Source: Amphibacillus jilinensis Y1 (GTDB lineage: Bacteria > Bacillota > Bacilli > Bacillales > Amphibacillaceae). From it: a stretch of 64,000 bases of DNA. Positions 46,272-55,713 of this stretch are shown piece after piece (position 1 is the first letter of the stretch; each line of letters begins with the position of its first letter). The position numbers and the translations under genes are program-made. The notes under the pieces were generated by a model. The model was not told where the DNA came from and searched no databases. It saw only the letters and a list, made by a program, of their open reading frames with translations. The stretch is from positions 106,401 to 170,400 of the forward strand of contig NZ_JH976434.1 in NCBI RefSeq assembly GCF_000306965.1, in the 5' to 3' direction.

Positions 46272-46541
46272 CTAATTTATCCGTTGTACAGAATGAATTT
46301 TATAGTTCTTGTTTTGTTGATTTTGATTGATCATAATCAATGATGCAAGACAAGCAACCATTTGTTCTTCTTCATCATTAGCTTTAGACGATTGACCTGA
46401 ATCGTCTAATTGGCTTCTCTTTTCTCTAAAAACTAATCTAAATAGGTTTAAGACCGATTGAATAAGAATCAGTACAGTTATCACAATTAACAAGCTTGTA
46501 ATAGTAATTTGCAAACCTTCTAACAAGGTGAAATCATTCAT
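46272..46541 (-). CDS. oadG: Oxaloacetate decarboxylase gamma-like subunit
   Basis: An 89-residue protein with one N-terminal membrane helix (about 8-34), a short polar linker, and a C-terminal EEEQMVACLASLIMINQ motif with QNKNYKIHSVQRI, as in OadG/OadH gamma chains. It holds alpha and beta subunits together and binds the divalent metal ion in the decarboxylase complex. Small and diverged as usual. Gene order oadA-oadG-oadD-oadB, closely spaced. Confidence 0.8.
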   Translation of the reverse strand: MNDFTLLEGLQITITSLLIVITVLILIQSVLNLFRLVFREKRSQLDDSGQSSKANDEEEQMVACLASLIMINQNQQNKNYKIHSVQRIN

Positions 46542-46556
46542 TTAAACAGCCCCTTA

Positions 46557-47963
46557 CTACCACACGGCATTTATTTTTATCGTTGCGTTTTTCTCATCAT
46601 TTTCGGACCGAATGTCATCCGATGTCGCTTTATTTTCCAAAAATGCCTTTCCTACTTTCGGAAACATTGCATAAGTTAAAACATCTTCTTCACTTTGAGC
46701 TAATTGGCCAAGCTCTAACTTCATGTTATTAAATTCTGGTTCTATCAAATCTGCCGGCCGTACATGAATAACTTGTTTGTCTCCTATTATTTTTTTTCTA
46801 ATTTCATCAGATATAGGAACAGTAGATTTTCCATAAGCACCTCGAACATATTCCTTTATTTCATTTGGCACCATTTTATAACGCTCTCCAGTGATCACAT
46901 TAAAAACAGCTTGCGTTCCTACCATTTGACTCATAGGTGTGACTAGTGGCGGCAATCCGAGTTCTTCACGGACTCTAGGTACTTCTTCTAATACTTCTTT
47001 ATATTTACCTTCTGCGCCTGCATCCTTCAGCTGTGCATAAAGGTTTGACAGCATGCCACCTGGAACCTGATAAAGTAATGTTTTGGGTGTTGTTGCTAGC
47101 ATTTTAGCGTCTAACACCCCATTTTCTAGATACGTTTCCTTAATCTTTTCGAAATAATCGGACACTTCTTCTAAATGGCCCATATTTAATTTCGTACAAA
47201 ACGTCTCTGTTTCATCTAATACAATGGCCATTGCTTCTGTAGCAGGCTGGCTTACCCCTTCCGAAAAGGGAGCAATGGCGGTATCGATTATATCTGCTCC
47301 AGCCTTTATTGCAGCGAGATAGGTCATCTGCGCTATACCACTTGTGGCATGAGTATGAACTTCAATAGGTACATCGACACTGCTTTTCAATGATGCAACC
47401 AATTCACCTGCTACTTGGGGTGTTAAGATACCCGCCATATCTTTAATACAAAGAGAATCGGCCCCCATATGCTCCAGATCTACAGCTAACCTTGTGAAAT
47501 AGTCTATATTGTGAACGTGACTGATGGTGTAACAAAGGGTTGCTTGAGCATGTGCTTGATATTTTTTCACAGCATTTAAGGCTGTTTCCATATTCCTTAT
47601 ATCATTTAGTGCATCAAAAACACGTACAATATCAATGCCATTATTAATCGATCGTTCAATAAACTTCTCCACAATATCATCGGCATAATGGCGATAACCT
47701 AATAAGTTTTGCCCGCGTAGAAGCATCTGAAGTTTAGTATGTTTAGCACGTTTTTTAATTTCTTTTAATCGTTGCCAAGGATCTTCATTTAAAAAGCGGA
47801 TGGCCGCATCAAATGTTGCACCGCCCCAACATTCTAACGCGTGATAACCAACACTATCCATGGTTTCTATAATAGGCAACATCTCAGCAGTTGTTAGTCG
47901 AGTCGCCATTAAACTCTGATGACCATCTCGCAATACGGTTTCTGTTATTTTTATTTGTCGCAT
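46557..47963 (-). CDS. oadA: Oxaloacetate decarboxylase alpha (carboxyltransferase) subunit
   Basis: A 468-residue carboxyltransferase that moves the carboxyl group of oxaloacetate to biotin on OadD. TIM barrel with ITETVLRDGHQSLMATRL at the start, GGATFDAAIRF, LCIKDMAGIL (catalytic Lys) and EVHTHATSG (metal His pair), followed by the PYC/OADA domain to the end. It lacks the C-terminal biotin domain found in single-chain alpha subunits; that part is the separate oadD. Between the citrate transporter and oadG in the operon. Confidence 0.92.
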   Translation of the reverse strand: MRQIKITETVLRDGHQSLMATRLTTAEMLPIIETMDSVGYHALECWGGATFDAAIRFLNEDPWQRLKEIKKRAKHTKLQMLLRGQNLLGYRHYADDIVEKFIERSINNGIDIVRVFDALNDIRNMETALNAVKKYQAHAQATLCYTISHVHNIDYFTRLAVDLEHMGADSLCIKDMAGILTPQVAGELVASLKSSVDVPIEVHTHATSGIAQMTYLAAIKAGADIIDTAIAPFSEGVSQPATEAMAIVLDETETFCTKLNMGHLEEVSDYFEKIKETYLENGVLDAKMLATTPKTLLYQVPGGMLSNLYAQLKDAGAEGKYKEVLEEVPRVREELGLPPLVTPMSQMVGTQAVFNVITGERYKMVPNEIKEYVRGAYGKSTVPISDEIRKKIIGDKQVIHVRPADLIEPEFNNMKLELGQLAQSEEDVLTYAMFPKVGKAFLENKATSDDIRSENDEKNATIKINAVW

Positions 47964-48000
47964 AAGTAGCTCCCTTATCTATTTTCTCTAATGTCTAGCG

Positions 48001-49302
48001 TTACACTATTCCTATCACAAGCATGACTACCAATAAGATTAAACTCATCCCCCATAACCAGATGAAATTCTTTTTGATATGATCTTGAATGCTCACTTCC
48101 GCCAATCCACAAGCTAAATAGGTTACTGCAATAGCAGGGGAAATCATTAAACCGATATTTTCAGTGGTGAGTAGAACCCGCGCAACATCTATAGCAGCAA
48201 CGCCATAATTATCGGCAACCTCAATAATAATAGGCATCATACCAAAATAAAAACTGTCAGTACCTAAAAAAAGGATAAGCGGTACAGAAAAAATCGATAC
48301 AACAATATGAATATACGGTCCTACTGCATCAGGTAAAGCTAAAATGATAGAATTAGCCATTGATTCAATCATGCCCGTACCTTGGATAACGCCAAGGAAA
48401 ACCCCTACAGCAAATAAAATCATAATCATCGGCATAGCTGATGCACCGTAGTTTTTAAGTAATTTAGACTGCGTTTTTGAGTCTTTCACATTGACAATTA
48501 GTGCTATTGAAAAAGCAATCATAAACATCAGTTGGACAGGTAAAAGATCTATTACTAATAAAGCAATTGTTGCTAGTACAAGACAAACGTCAAAGATTAA
48601 TATCCCTTTACTTACTTGTATCGTTGCGTCTCGATCACTGGAATTTGACTTAATTGATTCGAATTCTTCGTCGGACATACCTGCTCCACGTTTTTTTTCA
48701 ATATATGACATAATAAAGGCAAGGGTATATGATAACGCCACTGCTACAAATTGCATTGAGATAATACCTGACCATATCACATTTACACTCTCATTAATGA
48801 CAGTACCTGCACGTATGGTTGGCCCCCCCCATGGCATGACGTTCATCGCACCAACGGAACTGGCAACAAGTAAAACTAATGTTGTAGGTCTAATATTCAT
48901 TTTTTTGTATATTGGTAACATGGGTGGAATAGTAACAAGTGCCGTAGAAGCACCAGCACCATCAAGATGCCCTATTATCGCAATCGTTACGGTAACTAAC
49001 ATAACACCTAAAACACTATTGCCCATCACACGAAAAAGCGGACGAATAATGATATCAAATGCACCAACATCATTCATAAGGCCAAAGAATGCAATTGAAA
49101 AAGCAAATAAAGATGCAGTTGCCACCATTGAGGCAATACCATCTGTTACAAAACCTCCGATTTCAGCCAATTTAAAGCCTGCTGAAATGGCTGCAACGAT
49201 AGGTAAACAGGAAAAAGCGACGATCGGATTTGTTTTACCAGATATCAATAAATAAACAATTCCTAATATTAATAAGAAACCAATAGCTGTTATATATGTC
49301 AT
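48001..49302 (-). CDS. citM: CitMHS-family citrate transporter
   Basis: A 433-residue CitMHS secondary transporter with about twelve helices, taking up metal-citrate with protons (or the related citrate carrier of enterococcal clusters, named CitH there). Motifs: GHLDGAGASTALVTIPPMLP (near residue 110), NVMPWGGPTIRAG (near 155) and FLGTDSFYFGMMPI (near 345). It imports the citrate that the surrounding genes ferment. The counter-ion (Mg, Ca or other) cannot be inferred. Between citX and oadA. Confidence 0.9.
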   Translation of the reverse strand: MTYITAIGFLLILGIVYLLISGKTNPIVAFSCLPIVAAISAGFKLAEIGGFVTDGIASMVATASLFAFSIAFFGLMNDVGAFDIIIRPLFRVMGNSVLGVMLVTVTIAIIGHLDGAGASTALVTIPPMLPIYKKMNIRPTTLVLLVASSVGAMNVMPWGGPTIRAGTVINESVNVIWSGIISMQFVAVALSYTLAFIMSYIEKKRGAGMSDEEFESIKSNSSDRDATIQVSKGILIFDVCLVLATIALLVIDLLPVQLMFMIAFSIALIVNVKDSKTQSKLLKNYGASAMPMIMILFAVGVFLGVIQGTGMIESMANSIILALPDAVGPYIHIVVSIFSVPLILFLGTDSFYFGMMPIIIEVADNYGVAAIDVARVLLTTENIGLMISPAIAVTYLACGLAEVSIQDHIKKNFIWLWGMSLILLVVMLVIGIV

Positions 49303-49345
49303 ACTGTATCTCCTTTAGATGTTTTTATAGCAAGCTAATATTTCT

Positions 49346-49870
49346 TTACATCTCCTTTATTAATTTTTCTATCTGTTTATAAAGGGCTTTCATCGGATGT
49401 GATTGTGCTCTTGCACAAACTTTGGCTGGTTGGTCACATATATAACATTTCCGCAACGCATACCCTAGTTCTGTCCGAGAAATAGAACGATATGTCATCG
49501 GATCAATCACATCAACATCAAATAACCGTCCAAAACGTGTTGTATCTTCAAAGTGAATGGTTCTTTTTTTTATTTCTTTTGGTGATAGTGAACAAATCAC
49601 ACCATGATATTCTGGACCTGTACTCAAATCGCGTTGATAGTATTCATCAATGATATTAACGTTTGTTTTTAACATCGTTGTTAAAGTAGCTATAGTCGTA
49701 TCAAATAATTCAATTAACAATGGGTTACTTTTAATTGTTCCAGGGATGTTTAATTTAATTGATATTACTGGAGCACTATATTGGTCAACAAGATGATTGA
49801 TTAATATGCTCCGTGCCTCACGACGTGCCAATATAACCTTTAAGGATTGACTCCCCTCGTTCGAAAACAT
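49346..49870 (-). CDS. citX: Apo-citrate lyase phosphoribosyl-dephospho-CoA transferase
   Basis: A 174-residue CitX that attaches the phosphoribosyl-dephospho-CoA prosthetic group (made by CitG) to the CitD acyl carrier subunit. Conserved RREARSILI near the start, a central acidic region, DVDVIDP, R(S)ISRTELGYALRKCYIC and a cysteine-rich C-terminal part (CYICDQPAKVCARAQSH) common in CitX. Start: ATG at 49870, seven bases after GGAGG. Follows citF by 24 bases. Confidence 0.9.
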   Translation of the reverse strand: MFSNEGSQSLKVILARREARSILINHLVDQYSAPVISIKLNIPGTIKSNPLLIELFDTTIATLTTMLKTNVNIIDEYYQRDLSTGPEYHGVICSLSPKEIKKRTIHFEDTTRFGRLFDVDVIDPMTYRSISRTELGYALRKCYICDQPAKVCARAQSHPMKALYKQIEKLIKEM

Positions 49871-49894
49871 TAACAAACCTCCAGCACAACTTGG

Positions 49895-51427
49895 CTATTG
49901 CTTGACCTGTAATACTTTATCAATAAGTGTTCCATCTCGATATTCAACAAGAGCTACCACTTTATCTTCATATTCAATTGGCTTAGGCTTTCCTGTAATT
50001 CCATAAGCTTTCTCTTGCAACGCATCAATTGTATAAATTGGAATGCCTTGATCACTTAAACTTGCTATAAGATCCCTACGTTTCGGGTTAATCGCTATTC
50101 CTATTTCGGTTACAATCACATCAACACTTTCTCCTGGCGTGATTACCGTATTGACACGATCAACAATCGTTGGGATTCTACCTCGGACTAAGGGAGCAGA
50201 AATGATTGTCATTTTCGCATTGGCTGCATCACAGTGTCCGCCTATTGCACCACGTAAAACGCCATCGGAACCTGTCATTACATTGACATTAAAGTCTTTG
50301 TCAACTTCCAATGCAGATAAAATAACAACATCTAATTGATTAACAGCAGCTCCTTTATTATGTGGATCAGCATAATAGGAAGCACTGATTTCAATTTGTC
50401 TCTCTTGTTTCCCTAGACTTATCGCAGCTTCTTTGTCAAAATCTTGCACATCTAATATGGTGTCAACTAAATTCTCTTCTAACATGGTCAACATCGGTTT
50501 GGTAATACCGCCTAAAGCAAAACTTGCTTTAATATTATTACTCTTCATTTCTTCTGCTAGAAATCTCGTTACAGCTAGTGCAGCTCCGCCGGTACCTGTT
50601 TGAAATGAAAAACCATTTTTGAAATAGACCGATTTCGTAATCACTTCTTTAACTAACTCTGCTATCTGAAGTTCTTTTGGGTTCGTCGTAAAGCGAGTAG
50701 CACCTATCCCAATTCCGTCAGAATCCCCGATTTTGTCCAATTCAACAATGTAATCGACATCGGTTTGGGCGATGCTTATCGGTGTATTCGGATATGGAAG
50801 AATCGTATCGGTTAATAAAACAACTTGATCTGCATATTTAGCGTCCATCTGAGCATATCCTAATGAACCACAAATCGTTTTACCTTTTACACCATTCGCA
50901 TTCCCATAAAGATCGGTACTCGGTACACCTAAGAAAGCTACATCGATCTTTATATCTCCGGACTCAATTGCACGTGCTCTTCCGCCGTGTGACCGCAAGC
51001 GAACAGGTTCTTTCATGATTCCATTAGAAATGGCCTCTCCCAATTCTCCACGCAAACCACTCGTGGTCATATTTGTAATGACGCCTGTTTTTATATGATG
51101 CACTAATGGCGCATGTACGTTCGTTAAGGAGCTTGGTGCAATGGTTAAATTTTTTATTCCTTTCTTTGCAATGGCCTCCATAACAAGATTGATAATATAA
51201 TCGCCCTCTCTAAAATGATGGTGGAAAGAAATCGTCATACCATCAGATAAATTAAGCTTATCGATGACTTCTTCAATTGAAGCTACCCACTTCTCCTCAT
51301 CAAGCTTGATGGGTCTTACTTTAGGTGCAGTACGCTGCACCACTTTACAGTCAGTATGGACACCAGTAAAAACTTTGTTGTTGCCTCTCACTTCTTCAGG
51401 TATTTCTCGTTTCACTCTATTTATCAA
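49895..51427 (-). CDS. citF: Citrate lyase alpha subunit (citrate:acetyl-ACP transferase)
   Basis: A 510-residue CitF with the two-lobe CoA-transferase fold. It exchanges citrate for acetate on the CitD thioester, giving citryl-ACP. [56 protein letters not shown] and [20 protein letters not shown] fit the family. Length is standard. Sits 20 bases after citE. With CitE and CitD it splits citrate to acetate and oxaloacetate, the first step of citrate fermentation. Confidence 0.94.
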   Translation of the reverse strand: MINRVKREIPEEVRGNNKVFTGVHTDCKVVQRTAPKVRPIKLDEEKWVASIEEVIDKLNLSDGMTISFHHHFREGDYIINLVMEAIAKKGIKNLTIAPSSLTNVHAPLVHHIKTGVITNMTTSGLRGELGEAISNGIMKEPVRLRSHGGRARAIESGDIKIDVAFLGVPSTDLYGNANGVKGKTICGSLGYAQMDAKYADQVVLLTDTILPYPNTPISIAQTDVDYIVELDKIGDSDGIGIGATRFTTNPKELQIAELVKEVITKSVYFKNGFSFQTGTGGAALAVTRFLAEEMKSNNIKASFALGGITKPMLTMLEENLVDTILDVQDFDKEAAISLGKQERQIEISASYYADPHNKGAAVNQLDVVILSALEVDKDFNVNVMTGSDGVLRGAIGGHCDAANAKMTIISAPLVRGRIPTIVDRVNTVITPGESVDVIVTEIGIAINPKRRDLIASLSDQGIPIYTIDALQEKAYGITGKPKPIEYEDKVVALVEYRDGTLIDKVLQVKQ

Positions 51428-51447
51428 CTTATATTGACCTCCTCGTT

Positions 51448-52314
51448 TTATGAATGATTGGCTAGCGAAAGTACATATTTCGCTCGTTCAACAATCGGTT
51501 TATCAATCATTTTTCCATTTAAAGCAATTACCCCTGATTTCTTTTCGTTTGCTTCTTCAATAGCCTTAATGACATCAAGTGCGTGACTAATTTCTTTTTT
51601 TGTTGGGCGATAAATCTCATTAACTATTTTAATTTGACGCGGATTAATAATGGATTTACCATCAAAGCCAAGTTGATGAATTAATTCCACTTCCGCTTTA
51701 AAACCCTCTACGTTATCTAAGTCAGTATAAATCGTATCAAATGCCATAATGCCAACAGACCTTGCCGCGTGAATAATCATACTCCTAGCAAAGAGTAATT
51801 CATTGCCATCAGGATAACGCCTTGTTTTCATATTGGTCACATAGTCTTCTGCGCCTAAAGCAATTCCAATTAACCGCTTACTAGATTTTGCAATTTCTAG
51901 CGCATTTAACGTACCTTTGGCACATTCAATAGCTGCCATCATTTTAGTAGAGCCTACTTCTCTACCTAATTTTCTTTCATAAGACTCAATGACTTCCTCC
52001 ACATCTTTAACATCTTGGGCTGTCTCTGTTTTAGGTAAGCGAATGACGTCTACCTGTGCAGCAATCATCGCTTCGATATCATCAAATCCAAACCCAGAAT
52101 TAAGCGAATTTATACGAACAATTAATTCTTTTTCGCCATAATCAACATTTTTAAGTGCATGATAAACTAACAATCTAGCTGAGTCTTTCTCAAAAGGTGA
52201 GACAGCATCTTCCAAATCAAACATAATTGAGTCTGACGCATAAATGCTAGCATCTCTAATCATCGCTGGATGGTTACCTGGAACGAACATCATTGTTCTT
52301 CTTAGATTCGTCAT
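51448..52314 (-). CDS. citE: Citrate lyase beta subunit (citryl-ACP lyase)
   Basis: A 288-residue HpcH/HpaI-fold lyase that cleaves citryl-ACP to oxaloacetate and acetyl-ACP. [18 protein letters not shown] at the start, FDLEDAVSP (metal Asp/Glu), [17 protein letters not shown] (catalytic Glu), GAEDYVTNM and [12 protein letters not shown]. Start: ATG at 52314, overlapping the citD stop by one base (TGATG), so it is translationally coupled; an upstream GTG-rich extension is not needed. Confidence 0.94.
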   Translation of the reverse strand: MTNLRRTMMFVPGNHPAMIRDASIYASDSIMFDLEDAVSPFEKDSARLLVYHALKNVDYGEKELIVRINSLNSGFGFDDIEAMIAAQVDVIRLPKTETAQDVKDVEEVIESYERKLGREVGSTKMMAAIECAKGTLNALEIAKSSKRLIGIALGAEDYVTNMKTRRYPDGNELLFARSMIIHAARSVGIMAFDTIYTDLDNVEGFKAEVELIHQLGFDGKSIINPRQIKIVNEIYRPTKKEISHALDVIKAIEEANEKKSGVIALNGKMIDKPIVERAKYVLSLANHS

Positions 52315-52610
52315 CACTCGACCACTCCCCAATCAACACGCTGATTTTCTCCGATACTTCGGTAAATAGCCGTTTCCATTCTAGCTTGAATTGTGCAATC
52401 TAGAGCACCATTGTCGACAGCCAAAACCTTAGCATTTTCTATCATTTTATCGCTTAAAATTTTTCTGATTAACATATCAATGTGTTCTCCAAACTGCTTC
52501 TGCACACTGCTACGAATATCAATATCAATCCCCTGTTTATTAGGTCCTAAAATAATTTGAATATCACTTGATTCCAAAGTACCTGATGTAGACTGATTAA
52601 TTATTTCCAA
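52314..52610 (-). CDS. citD: Citrate lyase gamma subunit (acyl carrier protein)
   Basis: A 98-residue acyl carrier protein. The prosthetic group is attached at the conserved Ser in SGTLESSD (S14). VDNGALDCTIQARMETAI near the end matches CitD. It carries the acetyl and citryl thioesters between CitF and CitE. Overlaps citC by 14 bases at its start and citE by one base at its end. Confidence 0.93.
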   Translation of the reverse strand: MEIINQSTSGTLESSDIQIILGPNKQGIDIDIRSSVQKQFGEHIDMLIRKILSDKMIENAKVLAVDNGALDCTIQARMETAIYRSIGENQRVDWGVVE

Positions 52611-53625
52611 ATTGATTCACTTCCATTTTTTGTTTTTTGTAAGCTTCTAAGTACTTTAATGTCGTACGTGGTACATAATTTTCTAATGACTCTAAATCAT
52701 TAGCCTCAATAAGCGCTCTAACTTTTGTCGCACTAATAATGTCATCGTTTCTTGCTGTTAATCTTGGGATTTCTACCAATTGAACAGTGGGATAAAGTAC
52801 TTCCTTTAAAACACGATTATAAATTTTAGTTGTAGGTGAAAAAGGTTCTTCCCCTACAAAACGATATTTTATCCCAAGAGCCGATGCGATGTAATGTTCG
52901 AAGATACTAGCATCTAACCGTGCATGCTCTGTCGTAATATCTGCTTTTTTATTTATAAAATAAGAAGGAAATGTTGTATTCGAAACGATATAATTTCCAG
53001 TGCTATGTAATTTGACATTATTAAACGAAGCGATGCCCTGTTTCACTAATTCATATCGGATGGAAAACGGGAACACAGATTCTTCTTCCTCAACTACAAA
53101 AATGTGAACAAAATCACATAAAGATGCTGCATACTTCACCAAATGTAAGTGACCCTTCGTAAATGGATTAGCATTCATAACAATACTTCCAATTACATGG
53201 CCTTCTTGATAACGCATCTTTAACTTATGTTTATAATATTCAATCCCATAAACACCTCTTTCTAATAAACACAAATGATCGGTGCAAACTACTTTTTTAA
53301 AACCAAAATCAATAAATTTCCCTATTACATCTGGCTTTGTATAAACAAAATAGTGATAAATATTTTTTTGACTTAATTCAGCAATAATTTCGTTTACAAT
53401 TTTGTTTAGTAAGCATTGCCCACGGTATCCTTTATCAACTGCAACACATTTAATAATGTTCTTATGATATGAACCTGTCGCAACTAGTTTTTCTCCGTCA
53501 TAGATCCCCAAGGTATCTGTCACTATTTCATCCGATTGCATACCATGGTTAACCAGAAACGCTTTCCAAACTTCATAAACTTCTTTACGTGCTAAATTTA
53601 ATCGAACCACTGCTAATTGCTCCAT
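52597..53625 (-). CDS. citC: [Citrate (pro-3S)-lyase] ligase
   Basis: A 342-residue CitC that acetylates the citrate lyase prosthetic group with acetate and ATP, activating the enzyme. N-terminal acetyltransferase-like domain (VAVDKGYRGQCLLNKIV) and a C-terminal nucleotidyltransferase domain with the HxGH-type motif NANPFTKGHLHLVKYA. First gene of the citCDEFX-citM-oadAGDB operon. ATG at 53625 follows AAAGGAGGC at good spacing. A promoter and a cre-like box lie 70 to 125 bases upstream. Confidence 0.93.
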   Translation of the reverse strand: MEQLAVVRLNLARKEVYEVWKAFLVNHGMQSDEIVTDTLGIYDGEKLVATGSYHKNIIKCVAVDKGYRGQCLLNKIVNEIIAELSQKNIYHYFVYTKPDVIGKFIDFGFKKVVCTDHLCLLERGVYGIEYYKHKLKMRYQEGHVIGSIVMNANPFTKGHLHLVKYAASLCDFVHIFVVEEEESVFPFSIRYELVKQGIASFNNVKLHSTGNYIVSNTTFPSYFINKKADITTEHARLDASIFEHYIASALGIKYRFVGEEPFSPTTKIYNRVLKEVLYPTVQLVEIPRLTARNDDIISATKVRALIEANDLESLENYVPRTTLKYLEAYKKQKMEVNQFGNN

Positions 53626-53695
53626 ACATGCCTCCTTTCCTCAATACAATTCATTAAAGGTATACATCTACTTTTTCGTTACAACATCAGTTAAA

Positions 53696-53709
53696 TGAAT
53701 ACGCTTTCC
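53696..53709 (-). promoter_or_regulatory. cre-like CcpA site after the citC promoter
   Basis: Minus strand GGAAAGCGTATTCA has two mismatches to the strict cre consensus, one if an A/T is allowed at position 10. It lies just downstream of the predicted citC promoter, a roadblock position for catabolite repression, which is documented for citrate genes in enterococci. Confidence 0.45.
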
Positions 53710-53722
53710 ATGAGTCGATGCT

Positions 53723-53750
53723 ATTTTATCACAGCAGTTTTCCAAGACAA
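53723..53750 (-). promoter_or_regulatory. Predicted citC operon promoter
   Basis: Minus strand TTGTCT, 16-base spacer, TAAAAT. Weak -35, as expected for a promoter that needs an activator such as the divergent GntR regulator. 98 bases upstream of citC. Confidence 0.5.
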
Positions 53751-53762
53751 TACAAAATAGTG

Positions 53763-53850
53763 GCTTTTAGGTGTTCTTGGTGTTTTTACAGTGCACTTTG
53801 TGTTTTTTATATGTTTTTAATGTTTTATAGATGTTTTTTATATAATTCAC
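53763..53850. promoter_or_regulatory. T-rich repeat tract, candidate GntR/CitO operator region
   Basis: Plus strand has at least five copies of TGTTTTT or close variants (GGTGTTCTTGGTGTTTTTAC, TTGTGTTTTTTATATGTTTT and others) in 90 bases between the divergent citC and regulator genes. The AT-rich tandem sequence could be the operator of the divergently encoded GntR protein. Not proven. Confidence 0.4.
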
Positions 53851-53941
53851 TCATTCATTTTCTCTAAATATGCTATTATTTAGTTAAGTTTTTCCTCTCT
53901 ATATCATCTATCATCATAACGAAAAAAAAAGGAGATTACAT

Positions 53942-54661
53942 ATGGACGATTACATTGATGACATCATTAAACAAGTTGATCTTTCAAATCCTCGATCGCT
54001 TAATGAAAGTGTTTATCAAGGTTTTAAAAAATCAATTATTGATGGTATTATCCCAGTCGGAGAAAGGTTGAATGAAAAGGAACTATCAAGAAGGCTGAAC
54101 ATCAGTAGAACACCTGTTAGAGAAGCTACCAAACATCTCATTGAAGATAAGCTTGTCGAATATATTCCTAAGCGAGGGGTCATCGTTAAAAAAATTTCTA
54201 AAGATGACGTTATAGAAATCTATAAATTACGGAAAAATTTAGATTCTCTTGCCGCCATTGAAGCGATGAAACATATGACAGCAAGCGATTATCAAGAATT
54301 TTATAAAATACTAGATGATACCGAAAAGCTTTGGTTAAACGATAAGATTGATGAGACCATTCAAATGTTTAGAGTTTTTAATGAAAAAGTATACTCGAAA
54401 AGTGAAATGCCGCGCTTGAAAGCAATAATCTCTGAATTAAGAGAATACCTAAAACGATTTCGCATTATATCCCTTCAAGATCCGGAACGATGTAAACGGG
54501 CACTTTTTGAACATAGAAAAATGATTATTTTGATGGAAAAAGGACAAAAAGAAAATTTGATTGAGCTTATACATAAACATCTCGATTTTAGTGAAAAGCA
54601 TATTATCATCGCATTAGAAAATCAAATGAAAGGATTAAAACAACCACATGTTAAGTCATAG
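53942..54661 (+). CDS. citO: GntR-family regulator, CitO-like
   Basis: A 239-residue FadR-subfamily GntR protein: N-terminal winged helix (residues 15-85, with GERLNEKELSRRLNISRTPV), C-terminal FCD all-helical ligand domain (about 90-225). It is divergent from the citrate operon and co-transcribed with citG, matching the CitO position in Enterococcus, where CitO activates citrate genes when citrate is present. ATG at 53942 follows AAAAGGAG. Overlaps citG by 14 bases. Confidence 0.85.
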   Translation: MDDYIDDIIKQVDLSNPRSLNESVYQGFKKSIIDGIIPVGERLNEKELSRRLNISRTPVREATKHLIEDKLVEYIPKRGVIVKKISKDDVIEIYKLRKNLDSLAAIEAMKHMTASDYQEFYKILDDTEKLWLNDKIDETIQMFRVFNEKVYSKSEMPRLKAIISELREYLKRFRIISLQDPERCKRALFEHRKMIILMEKGQKENLIELIHKHLDFSEKHIIIALENQMKGLKQPHVKS

Positions 54662-55523
54662 TCTTTTTCATCAGCTAGCTAAAACGGCACAGCAAGCCAT
54701 TTTATATGAAGTCAGTATACAACCAAAACCTGGGTTAGTTAATCCCAATAGTCCAGGCGCCCATTCAGATATGGATTTCTTCACCTTTTTATCAAGTTCA
54801 ACAAGCTTGTATGAAGGTTTATTTCAATTTGCTTATAATGGTTATCATTTCGAAGGATCCAGTGATGAACACTTTCAAAGTTTAAGAGGATTAGGTATGA
54901 ATTGTGAAGATAAAATGTTCCTTGCTACAAACGGTATTAACACACATAAAGGTGTGATTTTCTCTTTTGCAACAATTGTTGCCGCTACGGCTAAAGTATT
55001 GAAACAAAAAAAAATCAACTTACATGAATACAGGCGTGATAACACCTCTGATATTCTTGCTGAAGTAAGTTGCTTAACTGAAAATTTAATTACAAATGAC
55101 CTAGAAAATTTGCCATCAACCGCACAGCTAACTAATGGAGAAAAACTTTATAAAGACTATGGCATATTAGGTATACGTGGTGAAGTAGCCAAAGGGTTTC
55201 CGACTGTTGCTAATCACGCACTCCCATATTTAAGGGAGTCACAATCGCAAGATGTCAACACGCAATTGCTCTGTACATTGCTTACCATTATGAAGCACGC
55301 AGAAGACAGTAACATTGTCAATCGAGGTAATTTAGATACATTAAAATATGTACAAACACAAGCTGATCACTTATTGAATCATTGCAATAACAAACAGCTA
55401 TTATATAAAGGATTAGAAAGTCTTAATCATGATTTCATTCAGAAAAACCTGAGCCCTGGTGGTTCTGCTGATCTATTATGTGTTACCATCTATTTTGCCT
55501 TATTAGAAAATCTAATCCATTAG
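54648..55523 (+). CDS. citG: Triphosphoribosyl-dephospho-CoA synthase
   Basis: A 291-residue CitG that makes 2'-(5-triphosphoribosyl)-3'-dephospho-CoA from dephospho-CoA and ATP, the precursor of the citrate lyase prosthetic group used by CitX. Family motifs: VSIQPKPGLVNPNSPGAHSDMD (near residue 24), GINTHKGVIFS (near 110) and FPTVANHALPYL, ending LSPGGSADLLCVTIY. It overlaps citO by 14 bases, so regulator and cofactor enzyme are expressed together. Completes the set needed for active citrate lyase. Confidence 0.93.
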   Translation: MLSHSLFHQLAKTAQQAILYEVSIQPKPGLVNPNSPGAHSDMDFFTFLSSSTSLYEGLFQFAYNGYHFEGSSDEHFQSLRGLGMNCEDKMFLATNGINTHKGVIFSFATIVAATAKVLKQKKINLHEYRRDNTSDILAEVSCLTENLITNDLENLPSTAQLTNGEKLYKDYGILGIRGEVAKGFPTVANHALPYLRESQSQDVNTQLLCTLLTIMKHAEDSNIVNRGNLDTLKYVQTQADHLLNHCNNKQLLYKGLESLNHDFIQKNLSPGGSADLLCVTIYFALLENLIH

Positions 55524-55592
55524 CCCAACACCTTAAGATAAGCGATGGCCATTGCTTGCTTAGCAAACAATTAGCTGTGGTTATCTGTGATA

Positions 55593-55632
55593 AAAAAGCT
55601 ATGCTCTATTAAAATAAGAGCATAGCTTTTTG
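55593..55632. terminator. Bidirectional terminator between citG and tRNA-Val
   Basis: Perfect 15-bp stem AAAAAGCTATGCTCT / AGAGCATAGCTTTTT (55593-55607, 55617-55631) with a 9-base loop. Serves citG (plus) and the tRNA gene (minus). A degraded repeat remnant (about 55530-55594) precedes it. Confidence 0.85.
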
Positions 55633-55640
55633 CTTAGAGA

Positions 55641-55713
55641 TGACTTCGACTGGGCTCGAACCAGCGACCCCCACCCTGTCAAGGTGATGCTCTCCCAACT
55701 GAGCTACGAAGTC
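55641..55713 (-). tRNA. tRNA-Val (GAC)
   Basis: Full cloverleaf on the minus strand: acceptor GACTTCG / CGAAGTC, D arm GCTC..GAGC, anticodon arm TCACC-TTGACAG-GGTGG (one G-U pair) with anticodon GAC, variable region GGGTC, T arm GCTGG-TTCGAGC-CCAGT, discriminator A. CCA is not encoded. Length 73. The anticodon reads valine codons GUC and GUU. The Val call rests on the anticodon alone; the acceptor pairs are unusual for tRNA-Val. Confidence 0.9.

Noticed and set aside
48491-49255. 254-codon plus-strand frame opposite the citrate transporter
   Set aside because: Antisense shadow of the CitMHS transporter gene, which carries all expected motifs.
55530-55594. Possible right half of a dispersed repeat
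   Set aside because: Shares the end TTATCTGTGATAAA, but the left part is unrelated; recorded only as a remnant.
55641-55713. tRNA-Asp instead of tRNA-Val
   Set aside because: The anticodon loop reads TTGACAG, so the anticodon is GAC (valine), not GTC.
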